DNA of 64,000 nucleotides from Gonapodya sp. JEL0774 (Eukaryota; Monoblepharomycota; Monoblepharidomycetes; Monoblepharidales; Gonapodyaceae), in assembly GCA_027604505.1 (NCBI GenBank), contig JADIIX010000022.1:88124-152123 (forward strand). The letters run 5' to 3'. The notes below the pieces were generated by a model. It had not been told where the DNA came from. It worked only from the letters and a program-made list of their open reading frames with translations, and searched no databases. A program made the translations under genes and the position numbers. How positions within the stretch are numbered: position 1 is the stretch's first letter; each line of letters begins with the position of its first letter. This document shows positions 41,825 through 53,500 of this stretch, one piece after another.

Positions 41825-44756
41825 ATGTCGGATGAACATCTGAAGATGGAAGGAGACGAGGACAGGTCTGCGGCATCCTGGTCTCGCGAGGAAGAGGCGG
41901 CGCTTGTTCGCAAGTTGGATTTGAGGCTTATGCCGTTCGCAATGTCCATGTTCTTCGTTGCTTATCTCGAGTGAGCGTCTGGACCGTTTGCGATCGCTTG
42001 CAAAAGCCGAGAAAATCACCGATGCCCCTTTTGTCTCCAGTCGAGGCAACATTTCCAACGCTCGAACGGCAAACGGAACCGCCGGACCTGACAGTAAGCT
42101 CATGATGAACACACAAATCTTCCACGAACTCTAACATCTTCTTTTTGTACAGGTTTTGAGGCCTCCCTCGGAAGTTAGTACCGCACTGAACTGGTCCCCT
42201 CCCGCCCTCTCCGCTGTGGGGGACATTCACTCACACGATTATAATTCTTTTCGTGAAATCTCATTTCGGACATCCCTTATCAGTGTCTGGCAACGACTTC
42301 CAATTCTGTGTTTCAATTTTCTTCGGTATGGGCAGATGTGTTTCGTGACTGTGATCTCACCGTCAATCTAATTGCCACTTTTGACCATGATAAGTGACCT
42401 ACATTCTTTTCGAGGTGGGTTCACAATCACCACTCCAACAAAAGAAGTTCTAAAACTGACGGGATTCACCTGCGACACAGGTTCCCTCTAACATGTAAGC
42501 CCTGTTCATCCCAAGCAACGGACATCAGCTCATCTTGGACTTGCGTCAATCAGGGTTCTCAAATACTTTACTCCTCGTGTCTGGTTCACTCGTATTATGT
42601 TCACGGTATGTAATCGGGTAGTTATTATCTTGCGGGGAATCCCTTGTTATATCTTTTGTTTTGGTTCCAAACCGTTTCAGTGGGGTGTAACGTCGGCTTG
42701 CCAAGCTGCCTGCAACAACAAGACTGGTATCATTGTTTGCCGACTGCTGGTTGGCGTCGCAGTGAGTTGTTAAGTCGGTACGTATGTACGCGATGGCATT
42801 CTCAGATAGTTGCTTGCCGTTCTTAGGAAGCCGGTCTGCTTCCCGGACTCCTCTTTTGGATTGGGTACGTATCAAAGTACGCCAGTGGCTTTTCCTGACT
42901 GTTCTGAAACACAGCTCTCCCAATCCAGGTTCTGGTACCGCAAATACGAAATCGCCACCCGAACTGCCCTCATCCACGGGATGCTGGCATTCTCCAGTGC
43001 TTTCGCTGGTCTCATTGCGACAGGAAGTGAGACTATGATTGCTTTTAGGATTGTCTGGAGAGCAAACACTGAAACCCCAGTTCAACATAGTCGGCAGGAT
43101 GAACGGAACTGCTGGTCTGCCGACTTGGCGCTGGATCTTTATTGTGAGATTATCTCTCGGTTTTCTTACTGTTGTTTAAGTTTCTCAAACCGTATTCTCC
43201 GGGGTTCCTTAGATCGAGGTACACATGCTGCACAGTTCCCGACAATCTAAAAGCTAACATGGAATTTTTTTTTTGGAAAGGCCATTCCTTCAATCGTGCT
43301 TTGTATCGCGACGATTATTTGGATGCCTAACTTCCCCCATACTTCCCAGAATTTCCTGGTTCGTGATGGAAACTGACCTACGTAAAACGTACCACTGCCG
43401 TCTTAACACGACGAATTTGGAACCCATAGTCCCCTCGCGAAATGCAGATTGCGATTGCACGTCTGCCACCTTCGGCACCAAGTCACCTCCAGAAGCACTT
43501 TGACAGGGTGCGTCTCAAAGTTCAGAATATCATCATCTTGTCTCTAAAGTCATGCCAATCCCTTCTTCCAGACAATTTTCCTCGAGACAATCAAGGATCC
43601 GATGAACTTGATCTACCCAGTGTTCTTTGCAATTGGTGTCATCCCTCAGCTAGCTCTTCAATATTTTATTGTGAGTTGCTCAGTGTATGTTGATGTTTTG
43701 CGTATCCACTGATTCGTTGCTTTTTCGATAGCCCACAATCTTGCAAGGCATGGGTTATACTGGTGCCCTCAGGTGCGCAGTTGGAAGATTGTATACAACA
43801 CTTCGATTTTCAATGACCCAAAACATATGCTTTTCACTTGTCAATCATTAGCAACCTCATGTCCGCCCCACCAAAGTGAGTTCAGCCTCGAATTGCGTAT
43901 TGACCTCAACCTAACGGTTCCTTCGTGTATACCTTGTACCTTGAAGCCTTTACGCTTTCATCCTCGAAATCGCCAATGCCGTTCACTCTGACTACACTCA
44001 GGAGCGTGTGCTCCACATTCTCTGGCCTGCAACCTTCGGTTTGATTGGGTACGTTCTCCTCCCCATCTCGGGTCAGAATGGATGGCCTGTGGGCTCTAGG
44101 TACTTCCTCCTGTTTGTCGCCAACACTGGTATGTACAGGTCTCTTTTTGAAAGCACGGTGCTTTCGACTGGTATGAATACCTCAACATCCTTCAGGTATT
44201 GCCAATGCGCCGGCCTGGTACTCGTGGAGGCAAAACATGACTATTGGCGCCACAGCCGTTGCATTTGTTATGGGTTGGACCAACTCTGGTAAGTTCGGGT
44301 CATGCCCCAACGAAACCATCAATGAAGTTCACACCTGCTGGTCTTGAATCACCAGTTGTGAACATTGCTGGTGCCGTCTCGCCCTTCCTCTTCCCTACCG
44401 CCGATGCACCCGTTTTCTACCAGACTGGTGGCTTTGTTGGGTAAGTGGATGTGCCGTGGTAGTTTTAAACCTTGAGCACTAAAGTATCCTTGTCTTTGTT
44501 TCCTCATTCCAGTGCTGGTTGCTTTGCCATTTCCATGGTTGGCGCGGTTGTCGTTTACTTGTTAGTTTTGTCTTCTTTTTCCTGGGCAGGTTGTTTTCTG
44601 TGTTTTCTCACTTATGTTTTCCTCTTTGCCAAATCTAGCTATGACAACTACCGCCGCAAGAATGGATACTACGACGCCATAGAGGCCGAAGCGAAACGTG
44701 AGCTCGAGAACATGAACGCAATGTTCGAAAGGGAGGCCGGTTTCGGAAAGGCGTGA
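41825..44756 (+). CDS. MFS permease, anion:cation symporter family (DAL5-like), very exon-rich
   Basis: Twelve-helix transporter of the DAL5/TNA1/VHT1 group; the substrate (allantoate, nicotinate, biotin or similar) cannot be told. The N-terminus MSDEHLKMEGDED is cytosolic. Helix 1 gives MPFAMSMFFVAYLDRGNISN with the DRGN motif; then come ASLGMSGNDFQFCVSIFFVT-YILFEVPSNM, YFTPRVWFTRIMFTWGVTSA, GVAEAGLLPGLLFWIGFWYR, GIGRMNGTAGLPTWRWIFII and AIPSIVLCIATIIWMPNFP. Later parts are QLALQYFIPTILQGMGYTGA, SDYTQERVLHILWPATFGLI, NAPAWYSWRQNMTIGATAVA and YQTGGFVGAGCFAISMVGAV. The C-terminus is YDNYRRKNGYYDAIEAEAKR. More than 15 exons are needed. Early ones are tiny: 42153-42173 (21 nt), 42395-42414 (20), 42481-42494 (14) and 43213-43218 (6). 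All keep phase and restore family motifs. Whether the segment 44560-44640 is an intron or a retained helix is unclear. Confidence 0.88.
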
Positions 44757-45345
44757 GGCAAGCGGTTGCTCGTCGTCAATTCATTGTTTATGTATATGTT
44801 TTTGTAAATGGTGAAACTTCAATTGACACATTGAAATGCGGAGGCTGTCGCACTGCACTCTATTTATTGCAAATCTGTGCAGAAAGAGAATGTAAATGCC
44901 CACAGTGACACTTCGATCACGCCTTCAACATTATGTACGTGGGCTGCTGAACTGACTGGCGACATTTTTTCATGAGCAGATTCTGAGTTGACAATTCCTT
45001 TGATGAGGAGGAATCGTTTTTCATGCCAACCTTAATAGATTGAGCTTTCACTGCGATTTCATGAACACCCCTGACAAATAACTGGACATGTTGGTGATAC
45101 AACAACAATTAACAGCAAAGACGAATACTACATACAAATTATTTGAACTGGCACAGCAAGCAAACAAAGCGTATACTCCAATAAGAACAGATGGAAAACA
45201 GAACCAACGCCGCCATCCATCTCTCCCTTTCCTGTGCAAAATATTGACGTGGATGTGTCGTTTATTTACATCTCTCTCTTCCGAGCTCTTCCAAACTCAT
45301 TCCCTCACCGCCACTTCCTTTCCTGCCAAGCCAAAACGTGCGCGC
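44757..45345. other. Intergenic between convergent MFS permease and CC-A
   Basis: Two 3' ends face each other. No gene or repeat was recognised. Confidence 0.5.
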
Positions 45346-47247
45346 TCAGTTCAGCGCGAACGACTTCCTGAACGCTCCTCCGGGACCCCAAACCCTCCTA
45401 TTAGTCTTGTTCCTCAGAGTGGCCGGTGGCGGATACGGCTGGGAACCCATCACTCCTGTCTTCGCCGGCTCTGGCAACATCCTGAATGTCGGCAGTCTCA
45501 CCGGACCCACGGTGGGAGGCAACTGCTCCTCCACTGCGGCAAACTCTGAGGCCTCCAGCTTCAACTCAAAAGTGAACGCTCGATGGTGTTGCTCAACTAC
45601 CATGCTCATTCCGGACTGAATCGCGCAGATCTTGGCGTGGGCCTCGTCCCACGCAGCCCACTCCTCGGCCGTAGGGGAGGACTGGCATGCCAATACGGGG
45701 TCGAAAAGATTGTACTCATCGATGTCCCTAAGCGTGACTTGATCGTCCATGTCTGCATCAGAAGCCGCGGCGATTGGGGCGGTGGCGGCTGAGGGGACGA
45801 CATTTTCGGCGGTAAAAGTGGTGGCGTTTGCGAACAGCACCGCACGGGTTGTTTCGGACACCTTGATGGGGACCCTTGCTCCAGGTAGCGGACCGTGAGC
45901 AGGCGTCATGGGGTTCTTATGCCGTGGCGGGGTCGGTGGGACTTCGGACTCGGTACTGGCGGTGGCACTCTGTGTGGCGCTCATGATGGTAAAGGGAGTG
46001 GAGTTTGGTGTGGGTGCGTGGTGGGTGCTTGCGACATCGAAGCCAACTTGGACGCGGCGGACGGAATCGGGAGAGTGAGCCCAAGGGAAGAGCACTGAGT
46101 GACGTTGTACGTTCCAACGGTTTTGTCAGACAACATATTTGTAATGCTCCGTTTGTATCACAAACAACATGAAAATTTCGCGAACATACATCGACAAGTT
46201 GGAGCCTTGTAGGTGCCTCCAATCTTCGTTGGCGGGGTCCACTCCTCGGAGCTGGTTGGAGACACCAAGGGGGCACCTATATGCGGCGTGCTCGCGGTCG
46301 CGGTGGTCTGAGTATTTCCAACGTCCACCAAGTCGTCTAAGTAGTTGGGCGTTCGGGGAGAAAGCGAAGACGGAAGGTTAAAGGGGGCAAAACTGGTACT
46401 GTGGTTGTGGGAGGCATCGCATGTTGACAGTGCTTCGTCCAATTTGGATCGATTCGAGTTTGAGTCCTTGTCGCTGTCAGTGTAAGGGTTGCATCCTATG
46501 TTCGCGTTCACACCCGCAGCTGCTGTTACATTGTTTAGACGGAGCTGGTCGCATTGTGCTGCGAGTTTGTGGGCCGTGGATTCCGAGTCAGCGAGGCGCA
46601 TTCGGGTGTACTCGAGGTCCGCGTTAGCAGAGCTCAGAAGCGATGCGAGTGAGGTGCATTCGGTGGTTTTGACGGCGAGTTGGTTTTGGAGTTTGGTGAA
46701 CTCTTGGCGGAGGCTGGAGGAGGGTTGGGTGCATGAAAAGATAGGAGGAATGAGGTCGCGGGCATGTGAGCTTCTTTCTAAGATCAAGCGATAGAAAGAG
46801 CATCGGAGATTAATCTTACCATTCGAGTTGCCGCGAGGCGTCGAGCTCCAGTTGGCGGGAAGCCGACAGCTCGTGTTCGAGTTCGGACACTTTGTGGGTC
46901 AGATCCGCGCTCCACACTGGGGGGGGACCCGGATTCGATTGCTGTAGAATGATTTCTTTGATTATTGGGCCTAGATGGTGGATGATTGCCGATAGGGACG
47001 CCACGTCATGAGAAGCCCAACACAGGTGGAGCTCCCGGCAAACTCAGTCGAATTTACCAGCATTTTCTCGCAAATACGAGTCCACGATCCGTTGTACAGT
47101 GCTTACAAGATCATTTGGAGGTGCTGAAACGGTTGGCGCCGGCGGATTAAGACGGGAGCTCCCCGCAATGATACGAGGCAATCCTTCCAATTGAAGTCGT
47201 TGATTCCGGGGGTTATCCGGAAGAGCCCGCCCGGAAAGCGTATCCAT
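45346..47247 (-). CDS. Family CC protein, diverged copy A
   Basis: Unrecognised protein; no enzyme domain was seen. Exon 1 (from 47247) ends PPNDLVSTVQRIVDSYLREN-A with a phase-1 donor. Exon 2 gives IIHHLGPIIKEIILQQSN then a coiled coil, KVSELEHELSASRQLELDAS-RQLE. Exon 3 continues it, LRQEFTKLQNQLAVKTTECT and SLLSSANADLEYTRMRLADS. A disordered Ser/Thr/Pro part follows. The last exon holds TESEVPPTPPRHK and SPTAEEWAAWDEAHAKI and ends FRKSFALN. These motifs, the exon order and the intron phases match the two copies in the duplicated segment at 50.7-56.5 kb, so the three form one gene family. No signal peptide or membrane helix. A structural or nuclear coiled-coil role is possible but unproven. 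Confidence 0.7.
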
Positions 47248-47311
47248 GATATAGTTTAGCGAGAATCTGGCGTTGATTGGGTACCAGAGCGACGAATCAA
47301 AGATTTGGAAA
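47248..47311. promoter_or_regulatory. Compact divergent promoter, CC-A / R3H gene
   Basis: The two outward-reading start codons are about 64 bp apart. No core element was assigned. If both starts are right, the promoters must overlap. Confidence 0.4.
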
Positions 47312-49145
47312 ATGGGTAGTTGGTGGGAAATGGAGGATCAGGAGCCCCGGCCCGTGCGGTCAGCCCTTTTGGGCGGCGAAGCTCTCAACGCTGAATTTGC
47401 AATCCCAGACTTTGGAGGCTGGATATCTCGGTATAGTGGCATTTTCCACACGAAATTGTCTCGACGACCCCGCGAGAAGCTCAGTTTTGCTTATGGTGAG
47501 TCCTTCGTATCCTATGATAGAAGGGTTACATCTGTGTGCTTGAGTATAATCGATGTATGACTAAGCGAGCGAAATTTTTCAGATGTGGTGTCGGATTTAT
47601 GGGGACAAATGTTCAGTGACGGTGTTGGGTGGTGGCATGAACCACCCCACACTTCTGGCGAGTACATATCGATTTCAGTTTTGTAAAAAACACTCAGAAC
47701 TACGATGGCGTTCGAAGACGATGAAATTCCCCACAGGTATGTTGCTAGCCCCCTTGCTCGCTTGCTCGGCCAGTTTCGACCTCCTTGCCGGTTCCGATCG
47801 CTCGTGTTCACGCGACCTCCCATCGCCAGCGCACGTGTGGCCGGTTTGCACTACGCTCCACCGATTTCGCACCTTCTTGGCCCTGACGGCTCTATTGCTC
47901 CAGCGCGAACCCCGAGGAATCCCTCTACTGTTCCACCGTCAATCAAGGTCACGCCAGTTGGTGTCGTGCCCCACAATCCGTCTTGGAACCCTGCTCAGCA
48001 CAGGGACTCCTTGACCACAAAGAAGATTGCACCCACAGGAAGAGTCTTGGGGTCTCGGAGGAGGCAGCGGTGGGAGGTGATTTTAGCTCCTCCAGATTTT
48101 GCTCGGTCTTGCTGGTTACTGTGTGACCCCGTATCATGGGGCATTCTGACTTCTGACCTACTCTATTCCTCGATCCTGTCTACTCCCACGCACGAATCAA
48201 AGAACAACCATTTCGTCAACCACCCCCTCCACCCATCCCTTGGTGATATCACACCCGAAGACTACAGGCCATCACAACACAACACCCTCCACATCCCAAG
48301 CGCCTTCCTACTCCTCGCATCGAGTCCATCCCTCGCGCGTCACCTCGCCCAACTCGAAGCTTCGTCTGGCAACGCCGATTTATCTCCCTCCTCCAGTCGC
48401 ACCACCCACACGACACAGGCCGGCCCGGGCCCGCACAACTTGACGCGCGCGGACCGCGACGCCGTAGCGGCATTGCGTAGGCTTTCCCACGATGTCAAAT
48501 CATCCATTGATGCCTTCGAGTGCCAGCTTGTCAAATTTCTTGACCGCACAACCGGATCCCCCCCTGACTCGGACATTGAAACCGATCTCGACACCGAATC
48601 CGAATCCACGTCCGAATTTGATCCCGAACTCGCCGCGGAAGAGGACTGGGAAGTCGTTAAAGCACCGAAGAAGCTCGCTGCAGAGGCGGAGCGGCATGAT
48701 ATGCTGGTCTGGCGAATTGAGGACCCGTTTTTAAGGCTTGCCGCGCATGTCCTGTGCAGATTTTATGGGGTCGTGTCTCGTGAGTCAAGATTCTGATGGC
48801 TGTTTGGTGGTTTAGTCCACGTGTGCCTATCGACTGCGATTCAGCTTCAGAGGGTCTGTCGGCACAAACTAAACGAGGTTTGGAGCCTGGGCGAGCCCAG
48901 TTGTACATCGCTCCTGAACCCTGCCTTGGGACGCTGGGATCCGTCGTTCGCCGCAGTTTTCTGATCATCCTTCCAACCCTCCCTCCGCACCCCCAACAGG
49001 GTCTAAATCCCATCGCGGGAAACGTCTGACCTATGTTCGCGCCCCTCGCGCGGTAGGTGCTGGCGCTAGCGCAGGTGGACGGGGAAAGGCCCCCGCCGTG
49101 GGAGGCAGGGGCAGGAGGCCCTTTTCGGAAATGGTTTTTGCCTGA
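47312..49145 (+). CDS. R3H-domain protein (5' exon structure uncertain)
   Basis: Probable nucleic-acid-binding protein. The C-terminal R3H motif is clear: IEDPFLRLAAHVLCRFYGVV, with the RxxxH spacing of the domain. An intron at 48780-48999 then joins C|GG to give SRSKSHRGKRLTYVRAP, a natural continuation of the R3H core, and a Gly/Arg-rich tail ending EMVFA at 49145. The exon carrying the motif is open from about 47705 and includes APTGRVLGSRRRQRWEVIL and an acidic run (DSDIETDLDTESESTSEFD). The start at 47312 (MGSWWEMEDQEP) and a second exon (DVVSDLWGQMFSDGVGWWHE) look like the R3H-associated N-terminal region, but I could not find a join from there into the main frame that keeps phase with consensus sites. 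The 5' half should be treated as approximate. Confidence 0.62.
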
Positions 49146-49755
49146 CACTTTTTGCCTGACAATTTCGACTGGGCACATCTTCATCATCTGAGTGTCGGGG
49201 GATCGGGAGCTCGTTTCGGTGCATGTGGTAGAGTTCTTTGCACAATCATGTATTTCTTTGTCAGGTTTTAGTGGTTGAGAACTTGTTTGGTCGCTGGCGG
49301 GGGAGAGCATTAGATAATGATTTACGCGTGAGTTTCGCACATATCTATATTGCCACTGCATTTGAATATGGGCGAATGAGGTTGAGGGGAATGCGATCTG
49401 AAGACTGGGAGGACATTATGTTCAAAGATGAAAGGGTTGAGGAACACAAGAAGCGCAAATGACACGCTAACATCCGTCTCACACGCAATCAAATCGATAA
49501 CGGCGTTGGACAGGAAAGAAAGTTTGCCTGTTTATTCTTTCATATTATTGCCTCTCATGTCCCGCACAACCGACCTCCAGAGATTGTAAGATGGGACATT
49601 GCACAGGCTGGGATTGAGGCAAGTTGTCTGCACACCGTCCAAGGCACGATAACAAAGTTGAGATGGTCAAGTTGTCTTCTAGAAATTTGTGATATGAGAT
49701 GGCAACAACTCTACAACAATCTTTGTTTGTCAAGGTCCTTCCACACCAACGTCTC
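49146..49755. other. Intergenic left of the segmental duplication
   Basis: A 74-codon open frame ending HKKRK is present at 49238-49462 (+) but has no supporting feature. Nothing else was recognised. The duplication described next begins at its right end. Confidence 0.45.
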
Positions 49756-49793
49756 AAAAACAGAACACAGTGAACGTTTGCCACGCTGATCAT

Positions 49794-50403
49794 AGCTGCG
49801 ACGTTGCCCGGGGACCATCGCGGGGAGGTGTTCACTATCAGATCGCGGTATCGCACAATCGCGGTTTGTTTCGGGAAGCACACAGCCTGCGAAGCAACAA
49901 ACACAAACCTCAATTCGGTTCCCATATCATGAAAACGTCAGAGGCTCGTATGGCAAATCTTCAGGCAAGGAACTGGAAGTGGAAGGCTCTGCCATCACAG
50001 AACTGAATTTGGCAAGCTTCTCGCACGCCAGCATCGAAGAACCGCCAAAATTTACGATAGAAGAGGCATCGATATATACTCTTTAATGATGACGTGCTGA
50101 AAAAGACACCCGCAAAGCCGGACAAACGCGACAGGCTGGTTGTTAGGTGGTCAAATGCAGAACAACCCACTCACTCCATATCCGTCCATGTGGCCCACCC
50201 GGAAAGTTGCACTTCGCACACAGCCTATACGCGCTCGACTTATAGCGTTCGGCATTCCCGTCCGACCGATTATCGAACACCCGCACCAAAGCCACGAAGA
50301 GCAATTTGGTCAGATATCGAGCTCAGCAGCAGTCGTTCAGAAACCCTCTTTTGCATCGGCGAAAGCTGGATGGAAGGGTCCATCGTGGGCGTTCGCGTGA
50401 GAT
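49794..50403 (+). other. Near-invariant duplicated block with short open frames
   Basis: Matches 53764-54373 with no gap and about seven mismatches seen by eye over about 610 bp, far closer than the neighbouring family CC exons. It contains open frames on both strands. The one most like protein runs HENVRGSYGKSSGKELEVEG then SAITELNLASFSHASIEEPP to IYTL (about 49929-50086, +). A second starts NNPLTPYPSMWPTRKVALRT (50140-50400, +). Neither resembles a known family, and the differences between copies do not clearly favour synonymous sites. It may be regulatory sequence upstream of family CC, or an unrecognised small gene. Confidence 0.6.
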
Positions 50404-50708
50404 TGTTGCACAAAAGCAAACGAAGTTCCAAGCCCTTTCAATTCGTGGCACAGCCCTGTCTTCGCAAACAACTACAAGCTCATTGAACGAGAAAATATTG
50501 ATTGAATACTTGAACTGAGAAACATTCAACAATAAGAGAAGAGTAGATTCACTATCTCATGAGGTCGGTTCTCCTGGTTTTCAACATCATAGATTTAAAA
50601 TGGGAAGCATCAAATTCAAATTTGCAGACTGTTTGTTGATATCGCGGCATTCCTCTGAGCGCTTAACTGAAATTCCATTTCTGGGATAATTGTGCACCTG
50701 CATCATGC

Positions 50709-52511
50709 GTGAGTGGTGGATGTCACCAAGAAGACTCGCACTGGGAGGCAACCAAGCTCGACGACTTTCCGAGCATGGCGTTCATTCCTGTCGCTACCGA
50801 AAGCATCGATCGTCAGCACGAGACATCTGAGTGTCATGGTAAGCAGCCTATCTTGGTGGTCCTGTGTCAAAATGAATACGTACGTCTGACGGGCATCATC
50901 GCCGATCCTAGAAACAATTACAGTAAGAAGTAGATTGAATCAGTATTTTGAGGAAAAACAGAGGATGGCCAGACGTCGGCACGCCCCTGCATCAGTCGGC
51001 TGCGATGCAGCGGTCTCTCTCCCAAACTCCATGCCCGATCCCCAGCAGCCTGTCCACCCTACAGGTCGAAATGACCTTGACACTACTGTACAGCGAGCTA
51101 CGGAATCACATCTGCGAGATAACGCTGGTGAGTTGGAGCTCTTTGGAAGGAACGGCAGTCATACCCCAATGTTGATGTTCGGTCCCCCTTCTGTTCCATC
51201 AAACAACGCACGATGAAGCCGATATTATTCGTGGAATAATATCAAGTTCGTCAAATGAGGTAGCTCCCGCTGCTCTTATCGCGAATCAAGCGGATAAGGT
51301 ATCGGAGCTCGAGCTTGCACTGTTGGACGGACGACGAAGGGAGGAGTCCCTTATGCGGCATCTCGAAAAGTGAGTACGATGCTTGAATGTGGTTTTTGTG
51401 TTTTAGGTGCTAGATAAATGTCTCGGATCTTGCGCCCAACTATTCGGGTGACATTTCATCATTCAATATCGCCATCTACTTTAGACTTCGGCAAGAGCTC
51501 AGTGACAAGACCGTGGAATGCACGACGCTTCAAGCGCAGCTGAGCTCCGTGGCTGCCCAACAGGCGCGCAACCGTCACGAAATCGTCACCAAGACCGCAA
51601 TGATGCTCGAATTACGGCAGCGGCTTCAATCTGATGCGGCTGATCATCAACGTGACCTCGAACGAGCAACCGAATGTGAAAAAGAAGCACGGAGGATTTC
51701 CGTTTTTTGTAGAGAACTCCTCGAAGCCACGAATGCCAGATTGGCATCGGAAGGTAATCTAAACGCAAACGCGAGTACAATGATGAACGAGGACTCGGAT
51801 CCAGGTGAACAATTTGTTTCTCAAGGAATATCTTCTGTTCTCGGAGAATCCGTGCATATCGCAGAAACGGAAACAACACACCATCGTTCTGTACCAGCAC
51901 CTGCGTCGTCAGGCTCGGCATCTCCCCAACCAGGTACAATCGAGGCAAGCGACAAATCTAGCAGCACATCGATTATCGTCGGGGTCTCCGTGCCGAGTAC
52001 ACCGTCCACTGAATCTGAAGTTCCTCCAACCCCACCTCGCCGTGGCAACTTCTTCGCGTATCACTCTGGTGCAGCGGTTTTGGGCGTTGACATTGCATTT
52101 GGTTCCACGGCCACCACCTCTTTCGACAGCAACATGGACGACTACCCCATCGTGTTTGATTTCGACAAATACTCGCAGTCTCCCTTGAGAGATCCGGTTA
52201 TGCAGCCCCAATGCTCACCATCGGCAGAAGAATAGGCGGAGTGGGGCCAGGCGCACGGTCATGAATGGGCAAGGCCGTCTGAATTAAGTGTGGGCTCCGT
52301 CCGGCACGTGACATACAGCGATGCACCCAAATCATCGGAGTCACCAAAGGACGAGCTCGGACCGAGTTTAAAGCATGCATCACCGATTGCGGGACCGCTC
52401 AGGGTATCGCGCAGGTTGTCCGAAGCACAGAATGAGGGGAGTAGGTTGGGCTCACAACCCTTTCCGTCACCTGAAAGTCAGAGGAAGAGGAAAGACACAG
52501 GGAGGATGTAG
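50709..52511 (+). pseudogene. Family CC copy B, decayed
   Basis: Aligns exon by exon with intact copy C. Exon 2 (VRSRLNQYFEEKQRMARRRH...NDLDTTVQRATESHLRDN) is intact, as are exon 3 (coiled coil, KVSELELALLDGRRREESLM) and exon 4 (LRQELSDKTVECTTLQAQLS). The conserved TESEVPPTPPRRG is at about 52015-52050. The damage is as follows. The start ATG of copy C is out of frame here because of a net 4-base insertion (about 50707-50718), and its second ATG (ACCATG) reads ACCAAG. The Trp of EEWAEW is a TAG stop at 52233-52235. A second stop truncates the last residues at 52509-52511. The intron-4 donor is GTGAAC in place of GTGAGC, but that segment is open. A shortened product from the internal ATG (MAFIPVATES) is not excluded. 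Confidence 0.72.
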
Positions 52512-52770
52512 AGTGCTGAGTGAAGTCCGTGGCAAAGGCTGGAGCAGTTTCACCTTGGAATAGCTCTGAACTTGCACTTGGTTGAGAACCATCCTCAAAC
52601 AATTTCATGTTAAAATATTTTGTGTATTTACTTCTCACAAATGCGCTGCTGAACGCCACGATACATCTCAGTTTCTGGAATTATTACCACAACACACACA
52701 ACACAGCAATACGTCCCTGTGCCATCGCAAGGTACTGCTCGACGTGACCTGCTCAGCCACCACATTTGCA

Positions 52771-53500
52771 TTAGTATGAGAGAGGGGGATGATGTGGTCC
52801 CCTTTGATCTGTTTTGTGATGAGTGAGTGTGTGCGGGACTATGAGCGATACAAGCAGGGAAACACCCTCGAGCCATTCTCCTTTGAGACCAATATAAGTT
52901 TTTCGGAACGTGTCAACGTCGTGTGCGCACGGAAAGATGACGGTGAGTTCGCGCATGTGGATGAAGTGCTTTGTTGTGCATGTGGGCGTGCGAAAAGAAG
53001 GTACAAGATGGAGGGAGGGAGAACTTTTGATAAGCGGTGGTCGGCGACAGGTTCAAGGCCATGACTCTTGTGCGCCAGTACCAACGAAACGAGGTACAAT
53101 CCCTACACGGTCTCTGCCCGTCCCACCACACATACATGATCCACGCACCTGAGAGTTTGTCGGCCCCCGTCTAATACACTATGAGTTCCCTGGCGCTCCA
53201 CCCCGGGCATGGGGGGTTCGCAGAACTTTTGGGGCACGGCGGATTCGCAGGAGGAGAAGTCGAGGTCGGTGTGGTTGCTGACGATTTTGACGAGTAAGAT
53301 GCTGAGGACGTGGATCGGTGGGTTGGGGAACGGAAAGATATGAGCAAACCAAACCGTGGTGTGGAAGTGACTACGACAGGCTGTACATACTCTTGAGGGG
53401 AATGTGCACAAGTAGTCGGTCGTCAGCGACGACGGAGACGAACTGGTGTGCGCACGGACAAAACATGGAAAGAGGTGTCAGCCTGTCGGAAACCATGTGT
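52771..53500 (-). pseudogene. PITH-domain gene, 5'-truncated pseudogene copy
   Basis: Degraded duplicate of the intact PITH gene at 56.8-58.2 kb. Recognisable pieces in order are VSVVADDRLLVHIPL (about 53400-53450), TDLDFSSCESAVPQKF (about 53240), ELTVIFPCAHDVDTFRKTYI then GLKGEWLE (about 52900), and a drifted C-terminal exon (about 52800). The N-terminal exon with the His-rich stretch and FKPW motif is absent because the duplication ends there. About seven bases are missing before the donor near 53160, which shifts the frame. Confidence 0.78.

Larger units (their letters stand above)
49756..53500. repeat. Segmental duplication, left unit
   Basis: Direct copy of the segment starting at about 53717, offset 3,970 bp at its left part (3,999 bp around 51.2 kb). 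The order is the same in both: a nearly invariant block, a family CC gene, then PITH-gene sequence on the other strand. This unit ends inside the PITH gene, so it lacks that gene's 5' exon. Both of its genes are damaged. The outer limits are by eye. Confidence 0.85.
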
